From the NCBI RefSeq assembly GCF_036700095.1, contig NZ_CP144918.1, forward strand, positions 2,233,001 to 2,297,000: a stretch of DNA of 64,000 bases, in the 5' to 3' direction. The translations under genes and the position numbers were made by a program. Source of the DNA: Pelagerythrobacter marensis (GTDB lineage Bacteria > Pseudomonadota > Alphaproteobacteria > Sphingomonadales > Sphingomonadaceae). Of the stretch, positions 12,733 through 20,700 are shown piece by piece (within the stretch, counting starts at the first letter, position 1; every line of letters starts with the position of its first letter). A model generated the notes under the pieces. It saw nothing but the letters and a program-made list of their open reading frames with translations, made no database searches and was not told the DNA's origin.

Positions 12733-13119
12733 ATGGGTAATGGAACCTCGATCGGCCGGGTGCGCGGCCTCGGATCGGCGCACGAAGGCGTGCACCACTG
12801 GTTGCTGCAACGCTTCACCGCGGTCGGCAATCTCATCCTGGTCCTGTGGCTGGCCGGCTCGATCGTGCTGCTGCCCGACCTCTCGTATGCGACTGTCAGC
12901 GGCTATCTTTCCGCGCCGATCCCGGCGCTCGCGATGGCGCTGCTGATCGTCAGCACGTTCTGGCATGCGCGGCTGGGGCTGCAGGTGATGATCGAGGATT
13001 ACGTCCACACCCCGGGCAACAAGTTCGCCGCCATCGTGCTGCTCAATCTGGCGGTGGTTGCGGGGGCCGGCTTCGGGATCCTTTGCGTCGCCCGCCTCGC
13101 GCTGGGAGGAGCCGTCTGA
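12733..13119 (+). CDS. sdhD: Succinate dehydrogenase hydrophobic membrane anchor subunit
   Basis: The 128-residue second anchor of complex II. It begins with a [14 protein letters not shown] amphipathic stretch, then three membrane helices; [17 protein letters not shown] holds the haem ligand histidine and the quinone-site aspartate and tyrosine. The stop TGA shares its last base with the sdhA ATG, so translation is coupled. Confidence 0.93.
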   Translation: MGNGTSIGRVRGLGSAHEGVHHWLLQRFTAVGNLILVLWLAGSIVLLPDLSYATVSGYLSAPIPALAMALLIVSTFWHARLGLQVMIEDYVHTPGNKFAAIVLLNLAVVAGAGFGILCVARLALGGAV

Positions 13120-14978
13120 TGTCCAATCCGGCACCCGAAACCGCCAGCAACGCCTCCACCGGCCCCGCCTATGCGATCGTCGATCACACCTACGATGTGG
13201 TCGTCGTGGGCGCGGGCGGCTCCGGCCTGCGTGCGACGATGGGCGCGGCCGAGGCGGGCCTGAAAACGGCCTGCATCACCAAGGTTTTCCCGACCCGTTC
13301 GCACACCGTCGCGGCGCAGGGCGGGATCGCCGCCAGCCTGGGCAACAACACGCCCGATCACTGGTCGTGGCACATGTACGATACCGTCAAGGGCTCCGAC
13401 TGGCTCGGCGACCAGGACGCGATCGAATACATGGTGCGCGAGGCGCCGCAGGCGGTCTACGAGCTGGAACACGCCGGCGTGCCGTTTTCGCGCAACGACA
13501 ACGGCACGATCTACCAGCGGCCGTTCGGCGGGCACATGCAGAACATGGGTGAAGGCCCGCCGGTCCAGCGCACTTGCGCAGCGGCCGACCGGACCGGCCA
13601 TGCCATGCTTCACGCGCTTTACCAGCAAAGCCTGAAGTACGACGCGGATTTCTTCATCGAATACTTCGCGCTCGACCTGATCATGGAAAGCGATTCCAGT
13701 GGCGTGCCCCAGTGCCGCGGCGTGATCGCCATGTGTCTCGATGACGGGACGATCCATCGCTTCCGTGCCAAGGCGGTCGTGCTCGCGACCGGCGGCTACG
13801 GCCGGTGCTATTACACGGCGACCAGCGCCCACACCTGCACCGGCGATGGCGGCGGCATGGTGCTGCGCGCCGGCCTGCCGCTGCAGGACATGGAATTCGT
13901 CCAGTTCCACCCGACCGGCATTTACGGCGCGGGCGTGCTCATCACCGAGGGCGCGCGGGGCGAGGGCGGTTACCTGACCAATTCGGAAGGCGAGCGCTTC
14001 ATGGAGCGTTACGCGCCGAGCGCGAAGGACCTCGCCAGCCGCGACGTCGTCAGCCGTTCGATGGCGCTGGAGATGCGCGAAGGGCGCGGTGTCGGGCCGG
14101 AGAAGGATCATATCTTCCTCCACCTCGATCACATCGATCCCAAGGTCCTGGCCGAGCGGTTGCCGGGCATTACCGAAAGCGGCAAGATCTTCGCCGGCGT
14201 CGACCTGACGCGCCAGCCGCTGCCAGTGACGCCGACCGTGCACTACAACATGGGCGGCATTCCCTGTAACTATCACGGCGAAGTGGTGACCATCGGGCCG
14301 GACGGCGACCCGGAAACCGTGGTGCCGGGCCTGTTTGCTGTCGGCGAGGCGGCCTGCGTTTCGGTCCACGGGGCGAACCGCCTCGGTTCCAACTCGCTGA
14401 TCGACCTCGTGGTCTTCGGCCGGGCGACCGGCCACCGGCTGAAGGAACTCATTGAGCCGGGCACGAGCCACGACGAACTGCCCAAGGACAGCGCCGATCT
14501 CGCGCTCACCCGGCTCGACCATTTCCGCCACGCCAGCGGCGGCTCGCCCACCGCGCAAATCCGCGCGGAAATGCAGAAGACCATGCAGAAGCACGCCGCC
14601 GTGTTCCGCGACAGCAAGCTGCTGTCGGAAGGGGTCGAGCTGCTGAAGCAGGTGAACAAGCGGATGGAGGACATCCATGTCTCCGACCGCTCGCTGATCT
14701 GGAACAGCGACCTGGTCGAGACGCTCGAGCTCGACAACCTGATGGCCCAGGCCAATGTGACAATCGCATCGGCCGAAAACCGCAAGGAAAGTCGCGGCGC
14801 CCACGCGCACGAGGATTACCCCGATCGCGACGATGCGAACTGGATGAAGCACACCGTCGCCTGGTTCGACGGGTGGGGCGGCAATGGTGGCGCGGTGAAG
14901 ATCGACTATCGTCCGGTCCACGAATATACGCTCACCGACGATATTGCGTATATCGAACCGAAGAAGCGGGTGTATTGA
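13119..14978 (+). CDS. sdhA: Succinate dehydrogenase flavoprotein subunit
   Basis: Oxidises succinate to fumarate with covalently bound FAD. The dinucleotide motif [12 protein letters not shown] is followed by [11 protein letters not shown], whose histidine binds [12 protein letters not shown] and the C-terminal DDANWMKHT and DYRPVH segments are typical. I start at ATG 13119, just after GGGAGGA. At 619 residues it is full length. The iron-sulfur subunit gene sdhB, often next, is absent here: an amidohydrolase gene follows after 25 bases. Confidence 0.96.
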   Translation: MSNPAPETASNASTGPAYAIVDHTYDVVVVGAGGSGLRATMGAAEAGLKTACITKVFPTRSHTVAAQGGIAASLGNNTPDHWSWHMYDTVKGSDWLGDQDAIEYMVREAPQAVYELEHAGVPFSRNDNGTIYQRPFGGHMQNMGEGPPVQRTCAAADRTGHAMLHALYQQSLKYDADFFIEYFALDLIMESDSSGVPQCRGVIAMCLDDGTIHRFRAKAVVLATGGYGRCYYTATSAHTCTGDGGGMVLRAGLPLQDMEFVQFHPTGIYGAGVLITEGARGEGGYLTNSEGERFMERYAPSAKDLASRDVVSRSMALEMREGRGVGPEKDHIFLHLDHIDPKVLAERLPGITESGKIFAGVDLTRQPLPVTPTVHYNMGGIPCNYHGEVVTIGPDGDPETVVPGLFAVGEAACVSVHGANRLGSNSLIDLVVFGRATGHRLKELIEPGTSHDELPKDSADLALTRLDHFRHASGGSPTAQIRAEMQKTMQKHAAVFRDSKLLSEGVELLKQVNKRMEDIHVSDRSLIWNSDLVETLELDNLMAQANVTIASAENRKESRGAHAHEDYPDRDDANWMKHTVAWFDGWGGNGGAVKIDYRPVHEYTLTDDIAYIEPKKRVY

Positions 14979-15003
14979 ACCCGACCGCGCGGGGCAGAGT
15001 GCG

Positions 15004-15852
15004 ATGAAGCGTCTTCTTTTCCCGATAATCGCGCTGCTTCTGGGCGCCGGTCCGGCCCTGGGCCAGGACGAGGTGTTCGATTCCCACGTGCATCTGCATG
15101 CCGGGGCGGAATCGCTCGACGCCTACCACGCGCAGAATGCGGCCGACGGGGTGGAAGCGACCGGATTCGCCGCGATGTGGTTCGGGGGGCCGAACCAGGC
15201 GCGCGCCGGCGATGTCGCGGCAATGCGTGCAGCTCACGATGCCACGCTCGAACTGGCGTCAGCCAATCCGCGGATGCTGCCCATCGCGACCGTCCATCCC
15301 TATGATGGGGACGCCGCGCTGGCCGAACTCGACCGCGTGGCGGGTTTGGGCTTCAAGGTGCTGAAAATCCATCCCCATACACAGCGTTTCGACCTTGCCG
15401 ATCCGCGCGTGGGAACACTGGTCGAAAGGGCCGGCGCACGCGGGATGGTTGTCCTGATCGACAATGCCGGGATCGTGCCGAACGACACCGTCCACCTGTT
15501 CAATCTCGCGCTCGCCCATCCCGGCACGCGCTTCATCTTTGCGCATATGGGCGGGCTGGATTTCCGTGCGTGGAACATTCTTCCCCTTGCGCGCACTGCG
15601 GACGGATTGCTGGCGGACAACATCTATTTCGATATTTCGGGCACTGTCCTGCTCGCTGCGGATTCTCCGCTGGAGGAGGAATTCGTCTGGACGATGCGCA
15701 ATGTGGGGATCGATCGGCTCCTGCTCGGTTCCGATTTCCCGCAGCTCTCGCTTGCGCGCACGCTGGCGGCGCTCGACGCGCTCGATCTTGGCGAGGAGGA
15801 AGCGGCGAAGATCCGTTACGGCAACGCCCGGCGCCTGTTCGGGCTGGACTAG
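15004..15852 (+). CDS. Secreted amidohydrolase-family protein
   Basis: A 282-residue protein with a Sec signal (hydrophobic residues 4-20, cleavage near ALGQ). The metal-binding HxH is FDSHVHLH (H28, H30) at the start of a TIM-barrel-like fold; later histidines in FAHMGGLDF and an aspartate in GSDFPQ match the metal and catalytic sites of the amidohydrolase-2 branch. It is probably a periplasmic hydrolase or decarboxylase-like enzyme with an unknown substrate. It follows sdhA closely, and the next gene starts 13 bases after it. Confidence 0.75.
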   Translation: MKRLLFPIIALLLGAGPALGQDEVFDSHVHLHAGAESLDAYHAQNAADGVEATGFAAMWFGGPNQARAGDVAAMRAAHDATLELASANPRMLPIATVHPYDGDAALAELDRVAGLGFKVLKIHPHTQRFDLADPRVGTLVERAGARGMVVLIDNAGIVPNDTVHLFNLALAHPGTRFIFAHMGGLDFRAWNILPLARTADGLLADNIYFDISGTVLLAADSPLEEEFVWTMRNVGIDRLLLGSDFPQLSLARTLAALDALDLGEEEAAKIRYGNARRLFGLD

Positions 15853-15865
15853 GGACGGGTCGGTC

Positions 15866-16747
15866 ATGGCCGGAAAGGCTGTCGCTCTGGCGGTCGCCTG
15901 TTCGATCGCCGCGCTCCCGCTCGCGGGCTGCACGGCCGGGGGACAGGCGCCACCGGCGCACCTGGGGCTCGATCCGTTCTATGTCCGGTATCGCGATGCC
16001 GGTGGGATCGCGGTCGTCTCCTCCGCACGGGTGGAGAGCGAAGCCCTGGCGAAGGCGTCGCGGATGATCGACGATATGCTCGCCCACCGCCCCGACCTGC
16101 GCGCCGTGCTGTCGCAGCGCGGTTACCGCGTCGCCATCATGGCGGAGAGCGAAGCGATTACCGACCTTCCCGAAAACGCGCACTGGACGAAGCCGGCAAA
16201 GGACGATCCACGCCTCACGCGCTGCGAACGCAAGCATTACGAGGAACGGATCGGGCGGTTGTCGGACCGCGAATACTGGAACGCCCGGGCGCGGGGAATC
16301 GGGGGCAGGTTCACCGTCGCGGCGGAGGAGGACGTGCTGGGCAGGCCGACCAGCCGCTATTACGGCGAGACCATTCTGGTCCACGAATTCGCCCACAACG
16401 TGCTCGACGCGATCCAGGCGGCCGATCCCGCGCTCTATGGCCAAATCGAGCAGGCCTATGCCGCGGCGCTCGACGAAGGGCTGTGGAAGGACGAATACGC
16501 CAGCACCACGGTGCAGGAATACTGGGCCGAAGGCACGCAGTTCTGGTTCAATTCCAATCGCCTCGCCGTGTTCGACGGGCGGCGGATTTTGAACCATGCG
16601 GATCTGGCGGCATACGATCCGCGCCTGGCCGCGGCGCTCGCCCAGGCCTATGGCAAGCGGCACCGTCTCGCCGCCGATCCGTTTTACCGCCATCCGGCCC
16701 GCGTGCCGCCCGGGCCGATCCCGGAGAACACTGCGGAAGTGTGCTAG
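15866..16747 (+). CDS. Putative zinc metallopeptidase lipoprotein
   Basis: A 293-residue protein with a signal ending in lipobox LPLAGC (Cys22). In the second half, VHEFAHNVLD (HEFAH at residues 173-177) is a canonical HExxH zinc motif, and EYWAEGTQFWF (E222) about 45 residues later supplies a plausible third ligand, the layout of gluzincin peptidases. TVQEYWAEG resembles the lethal-factor-like group, but I cannot assign a named family. It is probably attached to the outer membrane. Its stop overlaps the stop-side of the converging thioesterase gene by four bases. Confidence 0.65.
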   Translation: MAGKAVALAVACSIAALPLAGCTAGGQAPPAHLGLDPFYVRYRDAGGIAVVSSARVESEALAKASRMIDDMLAHRPDLRAVLSQRGYRVAIMAESEAITDLPENAHWTKPAKDDPRLTRCERKHYEERIGRLSDREYWNARARGIGGRFTVAAEEDVLGRPTSRYYGETILVHEFAHNVLDAIQAADPALYGQIEQAYAAALDEGLWKDEYASTTVQEYWAEGTQFWFNSNRLAVFDGRRILNHADLAAYDPRLAAALAQAYGKRHRLAADPFYRHPARVPPGPIPENTAEVC

Positions 16748-17184
16748 GCTTCGGTTCCGGCGTCCCCGGTGCCGGCCATCAGGACGTTCATCACGGCGGT
16801 CGCGACCGGGCGCGATCGGTCGTCCTGCCAGGCCTCGACCTCGATATGGGCATTCCGCCGGCCCAGACGCAGCACCCGGCCGCGCGCATAAGTCGGCTTG
16901 CTCTTGGCAGCGCTGAGAAACTGCACGGTGACGTTGATCGGCTTCAGCCGGTGTTCGCGCCCTTCGCGGGCAAGTTGCGCCCGCAAGGCGGCATAGCCGG
17001 CGTTTTCCAGCAATCCGCTGGTCGCTCCGCCGTGAAATACGGTGGGACGGCCCTCGACGATCTCGCCGAAGGGGATGACGAGAACCGGGCTGCCGTCTTC
17101 CATCGCATCGATCGCGATACCCAGCGAGCGAGCATAGGCGGGAAGCTCGCGCTCCAGCGCGGAGATCGCGGGCTCGCGGGTCAT
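16744..17184 (-). CDS. PaaI-family hotdog thioesterase (downstream copy)
   Basis: A 146-residue hotdog-fold protein. The pattern GRPTVFHGGATSGLLENAGYAA matches the PaaI-type active site (a glycine-rich helix after the histidine), with a later TVQFLSAAKS strand. Such enzymes hydrolyse acyl-CoA or aromatic acyl-CoA esters. ATG 17184 is preceded by GGAGGAG and overlaps the stop of the upstream thioesterase gene by four bases, so the two are translated as a pair and may form a heteromer. Confidence 0.8.
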   Translation of the reverse strand: MTREPAISALERELPAYARSLGIAIDAMEDGSPVLVIPFGEIVEGRPTVFHGGATSGLLENAGYAALRAQLAREGREHRLKPINVTVQFLSAAKSKPTYARGRVLRLGRRNAHIEVEAWQDDRSRPVATAVMNVLMAGTGDAGTEA

Positions 17185-17624
17185 CGGCTCCTCCAGGGAA
17201 TGAACATGAACACGCCCGCCACATGGGCCACCGGATCGTCGGGGTCCCCATCGTGGGCAATCCCGCGGACGAAAGCGGCGGACCGGGTGACGCGATAGCA
17301 TTCGACGCGCCCGTTCACCGCCGTGCCGGAGCGCGCGGGCCGCATGTAATCGACCCTGAGGTCGAGCGTGGCGATAGCGCGGAATGCCCTGGTGGCCGTC
17401 CAGATCGACATGCTGGCGGCCATGTCCATCAGGCTGACGATCGGCCCGGTGGCGAGGACGCCGCTGTCGGTTTCGCCCACCAGATCCTCGCGCCAGGGCA
17501 GAGCCAGCTCCACCCAGTCCGCGCCATGGGCGACATAGCGCAGGCCCAGCCAGCCGGGATGGGCGCGGCCAAGCATGAACGGCGCGGCCGTGGCGGGATC
17601 GAACGGTGGCAGGTCGTCGGCCAT
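17181..17624 (-). CDS. PaaI-family hotdog thioesterase (upstream copy)
   Basis: A 147-residue hotdog-fold protein with GVLATGPIVSLMDMAASMSIW, the central helix that carries the catalytic acidic residue in PaaI-like enzymes, and LRVDYMRPARSGTAV, the strand pair that follows. The start is set at MADDLPPFD; the frame extends ten codons further without an obvious ribosome site. It is the first gene of a two-gene leftward unit and is divergent from the peptide gene at 17743. Confidence 0.78.
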   Translation of the reverse strand: MADDLPPFDPATAAPFMLGRAHPGWLGLRYVAHGADWVELALPWREDLVGETDSGVLATGPIVSLMDMAASMSIWTATRAFRAIATLDLRVDYMRPARSGTAVNGRVECYRVTRSAAFVRGIAHDGDPDDPVAHVAGVFMFIPWRSR

Positions 17625-17710
17625 CGCCCCGGCTCTAGGGCGGCGGGCAGGCATTGCAATGTTCTAATTCACGGTTCGTCCGGCCCGCGCTGCATCCTGG
17701 TGGAGCGGGC

Positions 17711-17746
17711 ATGACTGCGCCCGCGCAGCGGAGAAACGCACGATGA
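17711..17746 (+). other. Possible 11-codon leader ORF before the peptide gene
   Basis: ATG 17711 opens MTAPAQRRNAR and stops at TGA 17744-17746, whose bases overlap the ATG of the 55-residue peptide (ATGA). GGAG lies six bases before this ATG, a better site than the peptide's own. It could couple translation into the peptide gene or be chance; nothing else supports it. Confidence 0.3.
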
Positions 17747-17910
17747 ACTTTCCGAAGATCGATATTGCTTCCTTGCCCGCGCTCGAGACCGCGGCGGGCA
17801 TGTTCGGCAGCCTTTCGGATGCGGCAACCGCCGCTTCGGACGACCGGGCCGTGATCATCATGGTCTATCTCTACGAAACCTCGTCGACATTGCCCGATCT
17901 GCTGTTCTGA
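17743..17910 (+). CDS. Small peptide, 55 residues, first gene of a three-gene unit of unknown function
   Basis: Too short for many gene finders but well supported by context: it ends 10 bases before the next gene, has GGAG 9 bases before its ATG and codon use like its neighbours. The peptide starts MNFPKIDIASLPALE, has an acidic serine/alanine middle (SDAATAASDDR), a hydrophobic VIIMVYLY stretch and the tail TSSTLPDLLF. It has no cysteine, no double-glycine leader cleavage site and no obvious signal peptide. I recognise no family. It could be a ribosomally made precursor peptide acted on by the two following proteins, or a small structural partner of them. Confidence 0.6.
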   Translation: MNFPKIDIASLPALETAAGMFGSLSDAATAASDDRAVIIMVYLYETSSTLPDLLF

Positions 17911-17920
17911 GGTCCGGCGG

Positions 17921-18892
17921 ATGCAGGTCGACCGTTCGATTTGCGCCCTGCGCGGCGATCGCGTCGCCCAGCGCAGGGCGCAATCCGCCGTCGAGGCCGC
18001 CACCGGAGGCTGGCGCGCGTCGCCCCCGGTGGCGGCTGCGCTCGACGAACTGGCGCCCTATGGCGAGGGCGCCGCGCTGGGCGACTGTCCCCGGTTGCAG
18101 GCGCTGGTGCGCGATCCGGCCGGGGCCGGCGGGTTCGTGGGCACCCTGATCGCGCCGATGGTGCAGGCGCTGGGGCGGCAATGGCTGGCTCAGGTGCCGT
18201 TCCGGCATCAAGTCGCCGAAGGGATGACAACGCTGCAACTCGCGCGGGCAGGCCGGGCGACATTGTCGCTTGTCCGCTACGAGCCAGCGGCACGACCGCG
18301 ACCGGCCGTCACCGTCGGTTTCGCAGACGGGGAACGGCATGAAATCTGCCTGACGGGCGCGGCCTCTGCCCGGCGCGTTTCGGTCAAGGGAACGCATGGC
18401 GACACGGTGGATCTGGCCTTCGCGCCGCTCGCGCTGTTCCCGGGCCGCAGGCTCCGCTTCGCCGCGCGGCGTGCGACCAAGCTGGTCGATGGCGCGCACG
18501 GCGGGCTCGTGCTCCTGCGCCTCGCGCGGCAGGCGCGCAGGCCGCTGCCAAGCCTGGAGTACCGGCTCGCCGACGGGGTGCTGGTCCATCGCGCAGCGGG
18601 CGATGCGCGCGAAAGCCGGGCGGAACTGATGCTGGCCCTGCTCGGCCGGATGGAACGGCGCGACGCCGCCCGTGCGATCGAGGCGGTCCTGCGCCGTGGC
18701 AGCGACAGCTTGCGCTGGCAGGCGCTGCGCGAATATCTGGCGCTGGACAGCGGGGCCGGGTTCGATGCCTTGTCGCGGATCGCCGACAACGCGGCGGACC
18801 CGCTGGCGAGCGCGGCGGACGCGCTGCGCCGCGACCTGCTCGACCGCTATCCGCAGCTCCGATCCGCCCGGGCGGCGCCATGCCCTGCATAA
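17921..18892 (+). CDS. Unknown protein of the peptide-linked unit (HEAT-like C-terminus)
   Basis: A 323-residue protein I cannot assign. It is arginine- and alanine-rich and has no membrane segment or signal. The first half contains FRHQVAEGMTTLQLARAG and a strand-rich part around GERHEICLTG. The last 80 residues (ERRDAARAIEAVLRRG, then LRWQALREYLALDSGAGFDA) look like paired helices of an armadillo/HEAT type. GAGG overlaps the stop of the peptide gene and precedes ATG 17921, and the 3' end overlaps the next gene by 13 bases, so all three genes are coupled. Confidence 0.7.
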   Translation: MQVDRSICALRGDRVAQRRAQSAVEAATGGWRASPPVAAALDELAPYGEGAALGDCPRLQALVRDPAGAGGFVGTLIAPMVQALGRQWLAQVPFRHQVAEGMTTLQLARAGRATLSLVRYEPAARPRPAVTVGFADGERHEICLTGAASARRVSVKGTHGDTVDLAFAPLALFPGRRLRFAARRATKLVDGAHGGLVLLRLARQARRPLPSLEYRLADGVLVHRAAGDARESRAELMLALLGRMERRDAARAIEAVLRRGSDSLRWQALREYLALDSGAGFDALSRIADNAADPLASAADALRRDLLDRYPQLRSARAAPCPA

Positions 18893-19833
18893 TCGAATGC
18901 GGCGATCCGCCGCCCGCCACGCTGGATCGGACCGTCGATGCGCTGGACGAACGGGGGTTCGATCCGCGCGACGCGGCAAGCCGCGACCATGCGGCGCGGT
19001 GGCTGGCGCGCCTGGGCCGAAACCGTGAATTCCTGGGCGATCTGATGATCGACCGGTTGGCGGAGCAGCACGCGGACGAGAGCGCCGATGCGGGCTATGG
19101 GCCGCAGGCGATCATGCTCTCGAAACCGCGCGGCGGCTATTTTCTGCGCGCCAACCTGTGGCCGGCCAGCAACGACCACGCCTGTCGCACCAGCGGCGCG
19201 CAGGCCTTCGTCTACGACCTGCCGCACGATCACAATTTCGATTTCCTGACTGTCGGTTATTTCGGCCCCGGCTATATCAGCGACTATTACGAATACGATT
19301 ATCGCGCGGTTGCGGGCTGGCGGGGGGAGAAGGCCGGCTTGCGCTTCGTCGAGCGCAGCATCCTGTCGCCGGGCAGGATGCTGCACTATCGGGCCCATCG
19401 CGACGTCCACCGCCAGTTGCCGCCGGCCAGCCTTTCGGTGTCGCTCAATATCGTGGCCGCCGATCCGGCCTGCGGTTGGTTCGACCAGTACGCCTTCGAC
19501 CTCCGCGCCGATTGCGTGCGCCGTGTCCTCAACCCCGGTTCGACCGAAGCTTTCCTGCGTATCGCCGTGGGGCTGGGCGGGGCGGAAGCGATCGACCTTG
19601 CCGAACGGTTCGGGCGTTCCCATCCCAGCGACCGCCTTCGCCTCGCCTGTTTCGAAGCGCGCGCTGGCCTCGCCGCCTCGCAGCAAGCGGCCGACGAAAT
19701 CTGGCGCGAGGCGGAACGATCGGGCAGCCGGCTCGTCGCGGCAGAAGCGCGATTGCGGCGCGCGGCATCGGCCCCTTCGGCAGGGTCGAATGCGGATCGT
19801 CCCGCTGGGCCTTCCAAGCGGGCCGACGCTTGA
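18880..19833 (+). CDS. Cupin-like protein of the peptide-linked unit
   Basis: A 317-residue protein. PHDHNFDFLTVGYFGPGY (H116, H118) followed by SPGRMLHYRAHRDVHRQLP (H169, H173, H177) has the spacing of the two histidine motifs of a metal-binding cupin, such as the cysteine-dioxygenase-like branch. The last 90 residues are helical and repeat-like. It could be an iron-dependent oxygenase that modifies the peptide encoded two genes earlier, but this is inference from motif spacing and position. It starts inside the end of the preceding gene. No characterised family comes to mind. Confidence 0.6.
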   Translation: MPCIIECGDPPPATLDRTVDALDERGFDPRDAASRDHAARWLARLGRNREFLGDLMIDRLAEQHADESADAGYGPQAIMLSKPRGGYFLRANLWPASNDHACRTSGAQAFVYDLPHDHNFDFLTVGYFGPGYISDYYEYDYRAVAGWRGEKAGLRFVERSILSPGRMLHYRAHRDVHRQLPPASLSVSLNIVAADPACGWFDQYAFDLRADCVRRVLNPGSTEAFLRIAVGLGGAEAIDLAERFGRSHPSDRLRLACFEARAGLAASQQAADEIWREAERSGSRLVAAEARLRRAASAPSAGSNADRPAGPSKRADA

Positions 19834-19927
19834 TTCGCCCGGCGTCGTGAGTGTCGGCCGGTGTCGTCTGAGCCGGGAGGGGTTGTTGCGGATATTTCCG
19901 TTCGCCGGTGGCAAACGCAATGTCGCG

Positions 19928-20015
19928 TGTCATCCCCGCGGAAGCGGAGACCCGGGGGCAGTGGCCGTTCCGGTCGTGGATTCCCGCGTCCGCGGCAATG
20001 ACGGGAAAATCGCTG
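19928..20015. repeat. Intergenic palindromic repeat
   Basis: Imperfect inverted arms of about 28 bases, left near 19929-19956 (GTCATCCCCGCGGAAGCGG...) and right near 19978-20014 (...CCGCGGCAATGACGGG), form one long hairpin between the cupin-like gene and the end of cmk. It belongs to the common class that starts GTCATCCCCGC. It may stop or stabilise transcripts from both sides. Confidence 0.65.
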
Positions 20016-20061
20016 CAGGCTCCAGCTCAGTCCCTCCACGCCCTCCGCGAGCGCGAACCGC

Positions 20062-20700
20062 TCACCGCCTCCGCAGCGCGCTTTCGACTGCCTCGATCGC
20101 GGCGGCGACAGCCTCGTCCCGGTCGAGGGCGGAGGTGTCGATCACCCGCGCATCGGGCGCGGCGCGGAGCGGCGCGTCCTTGCGCTGCGTGTCGCGTTCG
20201 TCGCGGCGGCGCAAGTTGGCGGCGATTTCCTCCAGCGAGACCTCGACCCCGCGATCGCGCATTTCCTTCCAGCGGCGCTCGGCGCGCGCCTGCACGCTGG
20301 CGGTGACGAACAGCTTCACCTCCGCCTCGGGCGCGATCACCGTGCCGATGTCGCGCCCGTCGAGCACGGCGCCGCCCGGCTGGGTGGCGAACGCCCGCTG
20401 GCGCTCGAACAGGGCCTCTCGCACGACGGGGTGGATCGAGACGCGGCTGGCGAGCCCGCCGGTCTCCTCGCTGCGCAAGTGCGGATCGGCCAGCAGCGTG
20501 TCGGGAAAGCGCGTCGCGGCCAGCGCATCGGCGGGGTCGTCCGGGTCGCCGCCGTCGAGCAGCACCTGGCGCCCGACCGCGCGGTAGAGCAGCCCGGTGT
20601 CGAGGTGCGGCAGCCGGTAACGCTCGGCCAGCGCGCGGGCGATCGTGCCCTTGCCCGATGCGGTCGGCCCGTCGACGGCGACGATCATTCGCTCGCCCAT
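20062..20700 (-). CDS. cmk: Cytidylate kinase
   Basis: Phosphorylates CMP and dCMP. The P-loop is GPTASGKGT (residues 11-19), followed by HLDTGLLYRAVG, the NMP-binding signature, and LDGRDIGTVIAPEAEVK, the LID-side motif. At 212 residues it has the family length. The start could be ATG 20700 or the internal ATG at 20688 (MIVAVDG). It overlaps the end of the upstream serine hydrolase gene by 16 bases. Confidence 0.93.
   Translation of the reverse strand: MGERMIVAVDGPTASGKGTIARALAERYRLPHLDTGLLYRAVGRQVLLDGGDPDDPADALAATRFPDTLLADPHLRSEETGGLASRVSIHPVVREALFERQRAFATQPGGAVLDGRDIGTVIAPEAEVKLFVTASVQARAERRWKEMRDRGVEVSLEEIAANLRRRDERDTQRKDAPLRAAPDARVIDTSALDRDEAVAAAIEAVESALRRR

Noticed and set aside
12999-14921. 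640-residue minus-strand open frame
   Set aside because: Exact antisense shadow of sdhA.
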